A DNA stretch of 64,000 nucleotides from Hemibagrus wyckioides (GCF_019097595.1 NC_080717.1:26656376-26720375); one strand, 5' to 3'. Positions 1 through 17,517 are shown, numbered from the stretch's first letter. Translations and numbers: made by a program. The notes: generated from the sequence alone by a model not told the origin.

Positions 1-405
1 ATGGTGGGACCAGTCCAGCAGTGCTAGTAGATCTGAGGGGGCGAGGTACAGTGTGAGGAGTAATAAGAGCTTTGAGGTAAGATGGTGCTGGTCCATTCTT
101 GGCTTTGTAGACAAGCATCAGTGTTTTGAATCTGATGGAGCTACAGGAAGCCAGTGGAGGAGCGCAGCAGTGGGGTGGTGTCTGAGAACTTGTGTGAGGC
201 AGGTTGAAAACAAGACACACAGCTGCATTTGCGGTGGACGAATTGCATTCAGACCTGCCAGTAGAGGGCTGCAGTAGTCCAGTCTCGAAATGACCAGAGA
301 CTGAACAAACACCCAAGTAGCCTGTGTGGATAGAAAAGGCCGAATCCTTCTGATGTTGTACGGAAGAAACCCGACGTGAGTGTGTGACATTAATAACGTG
401 ATCTT
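1..405 (-). repeat. L2-like LINE fragment (reverse transcriptase C-terminal part)
   Basis: Read on the minus strand, this stretch translates to the region downstream of the reverse transcriptase catalytic core of L2/CR1-superfamily LINEs. Recognisable pieces are an [18 protein letters not shown] block, then [10 protein letters not shown], then MLVYKAKNGPAPSYLKALI and STAGLVPP. The reading frame is broken by small indels between these blocks, so the copy is dead. It continues past the left edge of the window. The LINE superfamily is clear from the block order; the exact family (L2 or Rex1-like) is less certain. Confidence 0.8.
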
Positions 406-1194
406 TTTTCTGGATTAAGATCAAGATCATATTTAGCATGAACAATACCCAAGACCATATCCAAATCAATAGAGAAAAAGTCTTGAGACTGGTTCAAGTC
501 CTACAGCTTTTGGGATTGGATCAGATACCAGTCTCTTGTTTAAAGTCGTCTTAGTGTGGACAGGTTTACGACGTGTCTTACTTTTTCAATAAAACAAAAT
601 ACAAGATCTGTGTGATCTAGGCAAAGTCATATCATACGTTAAAGGAACGCTCCAGTGTCCAGTTTTAGACTGTAAGAAACAGGAATTTCAGCACAGTTTG
701 TTCTATAAAAAGAATTAACAAGCTCAAGTCAAAACTCATTTACAGTAGAAGTCTAATGACAGTCGGTTGCAGCAGTCAGGAAACTTTTAGTCAAAGTTGA
801 ATAAGTAAAAGTTGAAAGAATAAGTTTCCATCTTGTCTCAGTACAGAGAAGCATGTACACACACCCACAGTGAACAGAGATTAAGTTGAAAATGCTTCAT
901 CTATACTCCTTTAATGCTCTGCAATGCAAAGCGGTATTTTTATTGAATAAAACACTTACACCGTTTTAAAACATTAACTCATTGCACAAGCGTATAAAAA
1001 ATTGCAGCAAACTTTAAACTGTAGCAAATAAGGTCCATGTGATCTCGTTATAATGTCATTTATCACTAGAACAAGAGTGAAGGATCAGATTGACATCTTA
1101 AAGCACTCAGTGTCTCAGTATCTCTTCAGTGTCCCTGAGATTACACATGTAACAACATTACCATACTTTCTCATCTATTATCACTACTGAAAAG

Positions 1195-1227
<33 letters not shown>

Positions 1228-1865
1228 AGAGAGCTGTATAAATAGGAAGTGGTTAACAGGAAGTAAAACATCTACACCTACATACAGAATATATACCCAA
1301 ACCAACACAAATCAGATATATCTGATTCTCCAGGACGTGCCTGGATGAATGCTTGATTCTGATTGGTCAGAAGCTGTTGATGTACTTTCTGGACCAGCAG
1401 CTCTGACAACAGCGCAGGTGCTTTAAACACCGTTACACAATGGTTTCTAAAGCAACAGAGCTGATGGTGATATCATCTATACCTTACGATGAATGAAATG
1501 CATATATTCTTTGAGGAGACGCTTGTTTAAGGAGTCTCCATTCGAGTCGTGACGTACACACTCGTGTTGCAGAGATTTATGTGACAAGAAGTGACCTCAT
1601 TGTCTTATTTCTCTTTCAATAGAGAGGAGGAAGAAATACTTGCTTTTAACCGGAACAAACATTCATTTCGTGAATGTTCTACATTAAGAACTGTAAAATG
1701 CAAAAAAAAATAAATCAGACACTTTCTTATTGTCAATTTTCTTCTGTCTACCAAAACTGACCTGAGATAAAGACCTCACTCCAGTGTGGTGTAAAGGAGA
1801 GTCCAGCGAGGTACAGCATGAAGGTAATAAATACATTCCTCCAGCAGAGGGCGATCTAATCATTC
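406..1865. other. intergenic, no gene seen
   Basis: No coding exon or recognisable transposon was found. The only distinct structure is a short (AC)n run at 1196-1227. The region is moderately AT-rich and has no long open frame. Confidence 0.5.
1196..1227. repeat. (AC)n microsatellite
   Basis: About 16 uninterrupted AC units, visible directly. Confidence 0.95.
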
Positions 1866-2935
1866 GGAAGTCTTAATGGAGCGAGTTGGACACTTGACTC
1901 CGTTGCACCTTCAACAACAATTTGAATTGGTGAGCCGCTCTAAAGTGACCGAAACCCTCCGGCAGCAGGTTGTCCAGATCAAGGCCAGAGGGATGACCCT
2001 TGCAGCCATAGCAAGAGACGTTGGTCGTTTCAGATCTGCAATTTCTAGAATATTGCATCGTTACAACATCATAAATTTATTCAAGTCCCCCAAGAAGGCT
2101 GGTCGTCCAAGAAAGACAAATGAGAGGACAGGATAACGTGGAGAATCTCAGTGGGCAATTGGTTCAGAACTGGTCACCAGTTCGGCGCTGAACACAGTAA
2201 GGATCTGTCTCATCATACAGCGTCTTGATGTTTAAGAGAATTTGGACTGAAAGCCCACTCTGCAGTGACCAAACCCTTCATTAGCACAAAGAATCAAAAG
2301 GCTAGACTAACCTTTGCTGATTAGCATGTTGTGTGGACAGAGGAGAACTGGTCCAAAGTTCACTTTAGCAATGAAAGCAAGTTTCATTTATTTCGGTCCA
2401 ATGGGAAACATTATGTTCGTCGTCAAGCTGGGGAAAGACTGAACCACAAGTGTGTAAAGAAGTCAGGGAAAGGTGGAGGGGGTAAAGCGGTTCCTTGAAG
2501 CTGAAAACCTTGAAATAATGAAATGGCCAGCCCAGAGCCCTGATCTAAACCTGATAGAAAACCTCTGGAAAATCATTGGCGACAAAGTTATGGCCAAGAA
2601 ACCCACTACAGTCACCGAACTGTGGAAGAGACTGGAAGAAGAGTGGACCAAAATCACACCAGAGCAAACTAGCGACTGTGAGAGACTAGCGACATCCTGT
2701 AGCCACAGATCATCACTTGAAGTCATTCAAAGCAAGGGCCTGTACACTTCCTGCTAACTGCTGACCTTCAGAAATTTTAGTTGTGGTCTTTCTCTAATTT
2801 TGATCATTGTTTTCTCTACAAAATAGTTTTTGTTGAAGTGCCTTAGTTATTTTATAAAACACTGTTCTATTAGCATGGTATAGCCACAACAAAAATGCCT
2901 TCAAATGGTGAGCAATAAAGATTCCTAAAAATCAA
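1866..2935 (+). mobile_element. degenerate Tc1-like transposon
   Basis: Plus-strand translation from about 1876 gives a Tc1-type N-terminal helix-turn-helix region (LRQQVVQIKARGMTLAAIARDVG, then KAGRPRK). After stops and frameshifts, positions 2473-2757 give the C-terminal catalytic block with [15 protein letters not shown], the DD34E glutamate motif of Tc1 transposases. Part of the central catalytic domain before position 2470 is missing or scrambled. Terminal inverted repeats could not be defined, so the outer limits are approximate. It is an inactive copy of a family different from the other Tc1 elements in this window. Confidence 0.8.
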
Positions 2936-2960
2936 GTGTTCATAAACTGTTCTCAAAATG

Positions 2961-2966
<6 letters not shown>

Positions 2967-2998
<32 letters not shown>
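2967..2998. repeat. (AT)n microsatellite
   Basis: About 16 AT units just outside the degenerate Tc1 copy, downstream of the ada2 stop codon. Confidence 0.95.
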
Positions 2999-3001
<3 letters not shown>

Positions 3002-3116
3002 TTTTAAAGCTTGCCATTAAATGGTCCATCTTTCAGGAAAATCCTTTCAGTATTGACGCACAGATTAAACACGTATAAAGATGCACGTGATAATTGTCTC
3101 CTATTGTCCAGCAGGT

Positions 3117-8573
<5,457 letters not shown>

Positions 8574-8648
8574 GGCTCTGGAAAGAAATAAGAACAATTG
8601 TGAGAGTTCGTACAGATTTGAAAGAAAATGATCAGCACCATATCAGTG

Positions 8649-8825
8649 ATGGTCCAGCTTAGTGGTTAAGATGTTCGATTAATGATCAGAAGGTTGGTTG
8701 TGAGTTCAGTGGTGAGTTCAGGTCCACCACTGCTGGGCTCCTGTATAAGGCCCTTAGTTGTATAAAATGAGATAAATTGTAAATTGCTCTGGAGAAGGGC
8801 GTCTGCAGAAATGTTTGAAAATTCG
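8649..8825 (+). repeat. tRNA-derived SINE in an ada2 upstream region
   Basis: A tRNA-like head (AGTGGTTAAGATGTTCG) and a degenerate B-box-like stretch are followed by TGCTGGGCTCCTGTATAAGG and a 3' core GCTCTGGAGAAGGGCGTCTGC. This layout is that of an abundant teleost tRNA-SINE with a conserved 3' core. Lies just upstream of the first ada2 coding exon, probably in its first intron. Related copies are at 26650-26800 and 61335-61500. Confidence 0.8.
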
Positions 8826-9720
8826 CTACAGAGAGTTTTTACATCCCTTATGTCCAAGAAGAGGAACCTGTCCTGTCCTGAGTGACAGGTGGAGAAACGA
8901 AACCGTAAACATTACTACGAGTGTGAATTTGTGCAGCACCGTGTGTGTTGTTCAAACCCGGGACGATTGAAGCAGCTGGAGCGAATAACATTGAGTATCT
9001 CTCTACAGTGACAGATGTGAAGAGGTGGAATATGTTACACAGCGAGTGGACAGTCAGTTCTCGAAATTCGGACGAATGTAAGAATCTGAGTGATTTCGAC
9101 GAAGGACAAATCGCAATAACGAGACGACTGGGAGCGGCAGAGCACCTCCAAAACAGCAGGTCTGCTCAGATGTCCTGGTAGGCAGGGGTGAGAACCTATC
9201 AAAAGTCCTCCAAGGAAGAACAAGTGACAGGGTTAACCTTTTACACCGATGTTTCATTGCGTGACGTTATTAATAACATGTTAATAAACATGAGCAAGCC
9301 CTGAACTTCAGCAGTAACTAAGTAAAAAACTGTATTAATGAATTACTTTTTAATTAATTAACCTGACTCTGATTAGTTATCAGCATGCTGTAACTGAATC
9401 TTTTTGCAAAGTACTTACAGTCTGTTCAGAAGGTTGTCCTTCGTTGAGAATTCAGTGAGTAATGTTAGTTAGTAGAACTGGAACTGTGAAGGTTAGGGGA
9501 AGAAGAAAAAAAGATGTTCATTTACATCAAAAGCATGAGATGAAGGAAACGTTCCTCCTGCAGACTCTCGCACTTCTCTATTCTCTATTCAGCTTTCTGC
9601 TGTGGTGAAGACAGAAAAAACAAACGACATGCAGCTTGATTTCTGTCACTGGAAGATTTTTCCTTTCTGAACTTTTCAAAACCAAATGTTTTCAGTTCTC
9701 TACCTTTACAAACATCACAC
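8826..9720. other. ada2 5' region, non-coding first exon not resolved
   Basis: No coding exon seen. The ada2 promoter and untranslated first exon should lie here or slightly farther right, but I could not identify a convincing donor and leader. Confidence 0.35.
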
Positions 9721-9721
9721 T

Positions 9722-10140
9722 TCTCTCTTTTTCTTTCTTTCTTTCTTTCATATCAACTCTTTCTTTCTTTTTCTTTCTTATCGACTCTTTCTTTCTTTCT
9801 TATCAACTCTTTCTTTCTTTTTTTTCATCCACTCTTTCTTTCTTTCTTTCTTTCTTTCTTTCATCAACGCTTTCTTTCTTTCTTATCAACTTGTTCTTTC
9901 TATCTTTCTTTCTTTCTGATAGAAAGAGAGAGTCAATCAGAAAGAAAGAAAGAAAGTTGATAAGAAAGAAAGAGAAAGAATCAGTCAGAAAGAAAGAGTT
10001 GATAAAGAAAGAGAAAGAGTCATTCTTATCAACTCTTTCTTTCTGATTGATTCTTTCTCTTTCTTTCTTATCAACTTTCTTTCTTTCTTTCTGATTGACT
10101 CTTTCTCTTTCTTTCTTTCTGATTGACTCTTTCTCTCTCT
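9722..10140. repeat. strand-switching (TTTC)n/(GAAA)n array
   Basis: A TTTC-rich block (9722-9918) is followed by a GAAA-rich block (9919-10020) and a second TTTC-rich block (10025-10140). The tracts are punctuated by a recurring TATCAACTC or GAGTTGATA spacer in matching orientation, so adjacent blocks are inverted copies of one another. Confidence 0.9.
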
Positions 10141-10583
10141 TTCTACTCACTACATTTACAAACATTACAGTTTTTCTAAAATGATGATAATTTGTAAAGT
10201 CGAGTCACAAAGTGCCTTTTTATCACCCTGATTCCTAACCCCCTGAAAGCTGACAGTAAAAGTGAGTGAGATCAGGGCTGTAATCTATCTGCTGCTCTGA
10301 ACACAACATTTCTCACAGTTTCTATACAGGAAGTTCTAATCATGGTGGCTTCATCTGAGAGATTAAGTATAAAGCTGGTGGTTTTATACCACAGCCATGT
10401 TGATGATCTTGATGTCTGATTGGTCAGAAGTTGTTGATTTGTTTCATTAGACGGCTGTAAATCACAGGTATGTATCAGTTCACACAGGAACACGTACAGC
10501 AGATGCTCCACATTCGCCATAAACCTCTTTAAAACACAGTAACTGAAGTATAAACGGATAAAAAACAAAAAGAACTAACCGCT

Positions 10584-10641
<58 letters not shown>
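10584..10641. repeat. (GAAA)n microsatellite
   Basis: About 14 GAAA units, followed by a short GAGA tract at 10652-10678. Confidence 0.95.
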
Positions 10642-10642
<1 letters not shown>

Positions 10643-10843
10643 GTTCATGGGAAAGAGAGAGGGAGAGAGAGAGAGAGAATAATATATTAAACCCCTGTGA
10701 CTGTCAGTGTGACTCTCATTATCAGTACTCATGCAGCTCACGACTTCTTTTTCAAAGAAATGTCAATCATTTCCAGTCAGCTTTACCCAAAGATAACCTG
10801 CATGTGTTTTTATCCTCCCTTTATATACTGTAAATAAACAAAT

Positions 10844-10897
10844 AAAAATCATCATCATCATCATCATCAACAACAACAACCACCGCAGCAGCAGCAG
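10844..10897. repeat. short (ATC)n, (CAA)n and (AGC)n tracts
   Basis: Three adjacent trinucleotide runs in the ada2-cecr2 intergenic region. Confidence 0.85.
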
Positions 10898-11206
10898 CTC
10901 TGTGCTCTGTGTGAAACAGCTGTACAAGATCATCACTTAAACACGTCGTTTTAAATAAAATACAACTTTAATTCTAATTCTGAGAACTAAAAAGACAGAT
11001 TTATTTTCACCTGAAGGAGAAGGAAACTCCAGAACACTGAGGTTTAAACCGTAAACAAGCGTGCTAAAGGATCCAACCGGGCTTCCCAGCTAACACGGAT
11101 CCACTGGGGTTGCCAGGTAGTGTTTTCGATTCGTTTAGCGGATGTCTTTTACACACTCTTGTACACAGTTGTAACACTTTAAATTCATATTATTTGGATT
11201 TAGGAC

Positions 11207-11210
<4 letters not shown>

Positions 11211-11250
<40 letters not shown>
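11211..11250. repeat. (GA)n microsatellite
   Basis: About 20 uninterrupted GA units. Confidence 0.95.
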
Positions 11251-11253
<3 letters not shown>

Positions 11254-11678
11254 TTAACTAGCTAGTTGGTTTGGTTCGCAGTAGAAATGTTTTGTGAAAG
11301 TGAAAGTCCTCCTTGATTATAGCTAATTGCAAGTCTCTGTAAACATTAGTTTTGGAATTCGTTGAAAACCGTGAATCAACTTATAATAACAGCTGTCAAA
11401 AAATATATATTTTCCTAGCGTGGCATTTTAAATATGATGTTTTTGATGTTAAATATCAATCTGGCAACCCTATGCCCAACCGACTTTTGCGTGAATGATT
11501 GGTTGAGGTACGTCATTTCCGGTGAATCTCTTCGGTCAGTAACATGCCAGAGACAGCTGTTGTTGTTGTGTGAAGAGTAAAATGTTTCTGGGAAAAACGG
11601 CGGTGTTTTTATTCACACGTGTGTAAAGTACAGATAAATGACATCTGAAAGGTAAATAGTTTGTGTTCTTCGGTCAAG

Positions 11679-11786
11679 GAAGGAAGGAAGGAAGGAAGGG
11701 AGGGAGGAAGAGAGAGAGAGAAAGAAAAAGAGTTGATCAGAAAGAAGGAAGGAAAGAAAGAGTTGACCAGACAGACAGACAGAGAC

Positions 11787-11845
<59 letters not shown>

Positions 11846-11896
11846 GTTAAGAAAGAAAGAGTAGACCAGAAAGATAGATACAGACAGACAGACAGA
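11679..11896. repeat. composite GGAA/GAAA/GATA microsatellite, left of Tc1
   Basis: GGAA units at 11679-11700, a GATA run at about 11787-11845 and GACA units, punctuated by GAGTTGACCAGA and GAGTTAAGAAAG spacers. The same spacers and units reappear at 13147-13500, on the other side of the Tc1 element. Confidence 0.9.
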
Positions 11897-13148
11897 TACA
11901 CTATATTGCCAAAAGTATTCGCTCACCTGCCTTGACTCGCATATGAACTTAAGTGACATCCCATTCCTAATCCATAGGGTTCAATATGACGTCGGTCCAC
12001 CCTTTGCAGTTATAACAGCTTCAACTCTTCTGGGAAGGCTGTCCACAAGGTTTAGGAGTGTGTTTATGGGAATTTTTGACCGTTCTTCCAGAAGCGCATT
12101 TGTGAGGTTACACACTGATGTTGGACGAGAAGGCCTGGCTCTCAGTCTCCGCTCTAATTCATCCCAAAGGTGTTCTATCGGGTTGAGGTCAGGACTCTGT
12201 GCAGGCCAGTCAAGTTCATCCACACCAGACTCTGTCATCCATGTCTTTATGGACCTTGCTTTGGTCACTGGTGCACAGTCATGTTGGAAGAGGAAGGGGC
12301 CAGCTCCAAACTGTTCCCACAAAGTTGGGAGCATGGAATTGTCCAAAATGTCTTGGTATGCTGAAGCATTCAGAGTTCCTTTCACTGGAACTAAGGGGCC
12401 AAGCCCAGCTCCTGAAAAACAACCCCACACCATAATCCCCCCTCCACCAAACTTTACACTTGGCACAATACAGTCAGACAAGTACCGTTCTCCTGGCAAC
12501 CGCCAAACCCAGACTCGTCCATCAGATTGCCAGATGGAGAAGCGCCATTTGTCACTCCAGAGAACGCGTCTCCACTGCTCTAGAGTCCAGTGGCGGCGTG
12601 CTTTACACCACTGCATCCGACGCTTTGCATTGCACTTGGTGATGTATGGCTTGGATGCAGCTGCTCGGCCATGGAAACCCATTCCATGAAGCTCTCTGCG
12701 CACTGTTCTTGAGCTAATCTGAAGGCCACATGAAGTTTGGAGGTCTGTAGCGATTGACTCTGCAGAAAGTTGGCGACCTCTTCGCACTATGCGCCTCAGC
12801 ATCCGCTGACCCCGCTCCGTCAGTTTACGTGGCCTACCACTTCGTGGCTGAGTTGCTGTCGTTCCCAAACACTTCCACGTTCTTATAATACAGCTGACAG
12901 TTGACTGTGGAATATTTAGGAGCGAGGAAATTTCACGACTGGATTTGTTGCACAGGTGGCATCCTATCACAGTTCCACGCTGGAATTCACTGAGGTCCTG
13001 AGAGCGACCCATTCTTTCACAAATGTTTGTAAAAACAGTCTGCATGCCTAGGTGCTCGATTTTATACACCTGTGGCCATGGAAGTGATTGGAACACCTGA
13101 TTCTGATTATTTGGATGGGTGAGCGAATACTTTTGGCAATATAGTATA
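11897..13148 (-). mobile_element. full-length Tc1-like transposon
   Basis: A 1248-bp element (11899-13146) between TA dinucleotides at 11897-11898 and 13147-13148. Both ends carry an inverted repeat of about 29 bp: left CACTATATTGCCAAAAGTAT then TCGCTCACC; the right end in reverse complement is identical except for its outermost base. It contains one uninterrupted transposase gene on the minus strand. It is inserted in a GATA-type microsatellite, which supplies TA targets. Length, ends and coding capacity are those of an autonomous Tc1 element. Confidence 0.95.
11981..13012 (-). CDS. Tc1-like transposase, uninterrupted 343 residues
   Basis: Cut-and-paste DDE transposase that binds the element's terminal repeats and inserts at TA. 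The start at 13012 ([13 protein letters not shown]) was chosen because Tc1 proteins begin this way and have about 340 residues; the frame stays open upstream to 13096. N-terminal paired-like DNA-binding region: helix-turn-helix with [14 protein letters not shown], a GRPRK AT-hook-like linker, then a second HTH. Catalytic domain: first Asp in WSDKWRF, second Asp in FQHDCAPV, and Glu in [17 protein letters not shown], 34 residues after the second Asp as in DD34E. The glycine-rich box GGGGIMVWG is present. The C-terminus ends KGGPTSY. No stop or frameshift is visible. Whether it is expressed or active is unknown. Confidence 0.93.
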   Translation of the reverse strand: MGRSQDLSEFQRGTVIGCHLCNKSSREISSLLNIPQSTVSCIIRTWKCLGTTATQPRSGRPRKLTERGQRMLRRIVRRGRQLSAESIATDLQTSCGLQISSRTVRRELHGMGFHGRAAASKPYITKCNAKRRMQWCKARRHWTLEQWRRVLWSDKWRFSIWQSDGRVWVWRLPGERYLSDCIVPSVKFGGGGIMVWGCFSGAGLGPLVPVKGTLNASAYQDILDNSMLPTLWEQFGAGPFLFQHDCAPVTKARSIKTWMTESGVDELDWPAQSPDLNPIEHLWDELERRLRARPSRPTSVCNLTNALLEERSKIPINTLLNLVDSLPRRVEAVITAKGGPTSY

Positions 13149-13165
13149 GTATAGTATAGTATAGT

Positions 13166-13258
<93 letters not shown>

Positions 13259-13438
13259 GTTGACCAGATAGATAAGACAGACAGATAGATAGATATATAG
13301 AGTTAAGAAAGAAAGGAAGAAAGAAAGAAAAGAGTTGACCAGATAGATAGACAGACAGACAGATATATAGAGTTAAGAAAGAAAGGAAGAAAGAGAAAAA
13401 GGGTTGATCAGAAAGAAAGAAGGAAAGAAAGAGTTGAC

Positions 13439-13478
<40 letters not shown>

Positions 13479-13500
13479 GTTAAGAAAAAAAAGGAAGAAA
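13147..13500. repeat. composite GATA/GACA/GAAA microsatellite, right of Tc1
   Basis: A short TATAG run directly at the Tc1 end, then about 28 GATA units (13166-13257). This is followed by repeats of a longer unit containing GAGTTGACCAGATAGATA and TAGAGTTAAGAAAGAAAGGA, recurring about four times to 13480. Confidence 0.9.
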
Positions 13501-14540
13501 GAAAGGGATGATAAAGTAAAGTTAAATGAAATCTGAAACAAATAGTTTGTTCTATGGAATTTTTTTTTCTTTTCAAATCAAATTTCATTGTTTTCTCACA
13601 TTTCTCAGTGCACACCCCCCCACCCCCACCCCCACCCACACACCCCCACACTGAGTCAAGTTTGTTTGTTTGTTTTTATTCTAAGAAATGTACAGAGTAT
13701 AGAAAACACTTCGGTCCATTTCCAAAAAATACGAACCTGTAAACTTCACATCAAAATAAAAAGGTACAAAAGGTGTTGTGATGCCACTGTGCTACTGAGG
13801 TATCGACAACTGTTTCCAAACAATTAGATAGATAACTGAAGAAAGAAAAAAAGAGCAGACATTTATAAAAACAAGCCCCCCAAAAAACAATGTACAAAAT
13901 GTAAAAGAGCAAATAAATATGATTTATATTTCACCGAATCTAGTCATGTCACTACAGACAGCAAAGATACTGAGGAATCAGTAGGTGTGGATCAGTCCCT
14001 AACTCACAGAAAAAATAAAAATCTGTACAGCGAAAAAGAAATAATTATTCACATCAGACATCTAAGAGCACTTCATCTAGTGCTAAAATATTTTCTATCT
14101 ATTTCTTGAATGAAAAGCGAGGTCGACTTTAGGTCAGCCTGCGGCTAGTGATTTCTCCTGCACCTATTTCCTTTATTCACTGACGAGATTGAGGACTAGC
14201 GAACACTCTTCATACCATAAGGGCTCCAGAGTGTGCAGCCGAACAGGACGGCTGTTACAGCTGGCCTTTTAGCGATTAGAAACCTTTTGTAGGACTCCAA
14301 ACCGGACATACATAAAAAAGCTGTGTGATGACGACAAAACTCTTGCAGTGGTCAATATGTAACAAGAAAAGACCGGTGTACTCACACACAAAAAATAAGA
14401 TAAAAAAAATGTGCCAAGATTTTGCTGCAGAAAGATTGAATAGATGTGTTCATTTTTTTCCGGATAAAAAAGTCCAAAACATTAAGGCTGGTTTAGTCAC
14501 AGGGTTTAGCCGTGGAAAGAGGAATGGTATGTGTGTGTGA

Positions 14541-14545
<5 letters not shown>

Positions 14546-14578
<33 letters not shown>

Positions 14579-14696
14579 CAGAAAGAGAAAGAGAGTGATA
14601 TAGGGAGAAATAGCAATAGATAGAGTGATAGAGATCGATAAAGAGAGATAAAGATAGATAGATAGTGACAGAGAGAGAGGGAGAGAGAGAGAGAGT
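14546..14696. repeat. GA-rich tract with GATA units
   Basis: GAGAGA run at 14546-14572 followed by imperfect AGATA and GAGA units to 14696. Confidence 0.85.
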
Positions 14697-16187
14697 CTCG
14701 CCAGACAGCTTCATGAGGTAGATAGATGGTGTGGAAATCAGCACAGGTCTGGCTGGTAATATTAAATGTTACAGCTAAATGAAGATAAAACAGGGACTGA
14801 ATCATTACAAACACACACAGCTCATCGTCACACACACACACACAGAAAATCCAGCAAGAATCGATAAAAACAGAATGCCAACTTATCCTTCTGAGAAAAA
14901 AATCAAAAGAACCTCACAAAAACACACCATTTCAACACAATTCATCACAGCTTCCAGATTATTTCTTATCCACACAAAAGGCTGGAAAAAAAGACATTTA
15001 ATAAAAGTCAAAATCATATAAATCAAGGTAAAAAAACAAAAACAAATTACTGTCTTCACATCAACTGAGGTCGAGTAATCGTCACAGTTCCAGTCCTAGT
15101 CCCACTTCGTCACTTCCCTTTCAAAGAACTGATTCTCTTTATACCCGTATTAAAAGCACGACACCCTGAGGACGAATAGTGTGAAAGAGGAAGCACCGAC
15201 ATGTTAAAACGTTTTCCCGGATCGGACGATACTGAATCTGAAGAATCGTCTCGTGTGAGAGTTAATGTCACAGTTGTGAAGATCGATGCTTTTATTTTTC
15301 CCGAACACAAGCAGCTAAAACTCGGAATCAGACTCGGAGACCCTAGTGAAATATATACAAGCAGAAAGAGGAAGTGGAGTGAAAAGCCTCTCCGTGTTCA
15401 ACCGTGTGGATTCATACGCAAACTAGCATCTCATTGAGTCGCGTTACATACACACACACACGCACAGTAGCACGTCTAAGTTCAAGGCCACTAATTCCAG
15501 TAATAAAGACTATCTCTAGTGCATAAAAGAGGAGCAGAGGAGCCGCTCCGAGTCCGAAGACATTCTACGAGCTGAGGCAGTGATGCGAAACGTTACGTTC
15601 ACGCTAGCAGGCGATTAGCTCACGCCGTTTTGTGGTTTCTCTCTTGTGGCCGTGGGAAATTGGAGTCACTGGATATTGTGTCCTGCGACCGCCCAGCGTT
15701 TTTAAAACACACATTGATGACTTGTTTAAAAATGCATTTGCGCATTGATGTTCGATTTGCACGATACAGCTACATTTACACACGAGGGGAACCCAAGGAG
15801 CTCGGCTAATTCCTTCTGAGATTTAGGTTTCCTCAAGATGTCCTTATACAAATTTATGAAACGTCATATGTGAGAAGAAAAAGAAATCACAGTGCGCGAG
15901 GAAACGGACTATGTGACGTGATTTGTTGTTTTGCGATTTTAACGCGTCTTACCTAAATTGAATACGACTGGAAGAGGAAATTTTTTTAAAAAAAAATCAC
16001 ATTTGCTACCGTCACTGAAACAGTGGCTCATTGTCACGCAGGTACAAAGGAGATGAACGAATGCCTCTGTCACTTGCTAGAGTGAACGCAAGGTAAAATA
16101 TTGCAGGACTACATGAAAAGTCTGAAAAGGTGGAGAGCAGAGTCAGCTGATCCACTTTCTCCACTCGGTGATCTATATTAGTGTTCG

Positions 16188-16189
<2 letters not shown>

Positions 16190-16224
<35 letters not shown>
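16190..16224. repeat. (CA)n microsatellite
   Basis: About 17 CA units. Confidence 0.95.
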
Positions 16225-16226
<2 letters not shown>

Positions 16227-17011
16227 AACGACGATCAAAAGGCAACGGTTTCCAGTGTGTCTGTGGGGAATGGAGACGCCTCCAAGTACCTTCTGTTCAA
16301 CACCTGAGTTTAACTTTGGAAAGGAACATGGAGCAACCCTCCCGATGTCTTTCCGTGTAGACGTGCATGCAGAGGATCCTGTGAGCTGTACAATCCTACA
16401 GGTCAGAGGGTCAGTACTCGCCACCAAAGTGCAGAAGCTCTCAAACGTAGGGAGCGTATATACAGAGAGGGCAAGCTGCAGTCCCGACCACATTTCTGTA
16501 CTGATGAGCGTTAATCAGAGGGGGAAAGGCCCAGAGCTCGTCTGTGCCGTCCAGAGGAAGCTGTACATTCCATGACAAGAAACGAGGCAAAAAAGCACAC
16601 AGATACATCTCCCAGCATCAGAAAAGTTCAGGAAATGGTGCAGGTCTCTGCTCAGCCTTCACTGTTTGATTTGTCCATTACCTAGATAAATACACAAAGT
16701 GAAAGAGGATACCTTAATTACAGAGTTTTAGCTTTTGTTTTTCTTCTTCAATCTAGTACCATAATGACCAATCGATTGCCACAGACAAGAACTGGAATGT
16801 TACCCCATAAAAAAAAAAAGGACAGGAACACTTAAAATACATTTATAATACAACAGGTTAAAGGATAGTTGTTCAATTTGTGCAAGTATAAGCTCATATG
16901 AAGCATATTTTTATATATGTTTATAGAAAAATAATCAATAGCAAGGACCCTAATGGTTTGATGCACTTATAATACATAATTACTTTTAGAGCAAGGTGCT
17001 TTGGTTTTATG

Positions 17012-17517
17012 TACACTGATCAGACATAACATTATGATCAGTGAGAGGTGAATTGAATAAGACTGATGATCTCCTCATCATGGCACCTGTTAGTGGGTGG
17101 GATATATTAGGCAGCAAGTGAACAGTTTGTCCTCAGAGTTGATGTGTTAGAAGCAGGAAAAATGGACAAGCGTAAGGATTTGAGCGAGTTTGATGAATTG
17201 TGATGGCTAGACCACTGGATCAGAGCATCTCCAAAACTACAGCTCTTGTGGGGTGTTCCCGGTCTGCAGTGGTCAGTATCCATCAAGGAAGGAACAGTGG
17301 TGAACTGGCGACAGGGTCATGGGCGGTCAAGGCTCATTGATGCACATGGGGAGCGAAGGCTGGCCCGTGTGATCCAATCCAACAGACGAGCTACTGTTGC
17401 TCAAATTGGTGAAGAAGTTAATGCTGGTTCTGATAGAAAGGCGTCAGAATGTGCAGGACGGGTCAGGGCTGTTTAGGCAGCAAAAGGGGACTAATAATGT
17501 TATGCCTGATCGGTGTA
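17012..17517 (+). mobile_element. Tc1 internal-deletion derivative, copy A
   Basis: Bounded by TA and inverted ends of the type CACTGATCAGACATAACA (left) and TGTTATGCCTGATCGGTG (right). The inside begins like a Tc1 transposase (MDKRKDLSEF, then [33 protein letters not shown]). It jumps after the first DNA-binding domain (NAGSDRKASE) directly to the last coding residues and terminal repeat, so the catalytic domain is gone. Same family as 27838-28359, 42624-43126 and 62183-62592. Confidence 0.9.

Noticed and set aside
8653..8720. Possible tRNA gene
   Set aside because: The A-box-like head is attached to a SINE body with a teleost 3' core, and two related copies exist in this window.
9636..10165. 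Frames rich in FFLSFF and KERKKE
   Set aside because: Both come from the TTTC/GAAA array, one from each strand.
11943..12689. 248-codon plus-strand frame
   Set aside because: It is the antisense shadow of the Tc1 transposase at 11981-13012.
15201..15437. 78-codon plus-strand frame downstream of cecr2
   Set aside because: No domain, no splice partners, and it lies antisense within the probable cecr2 3' UTR.
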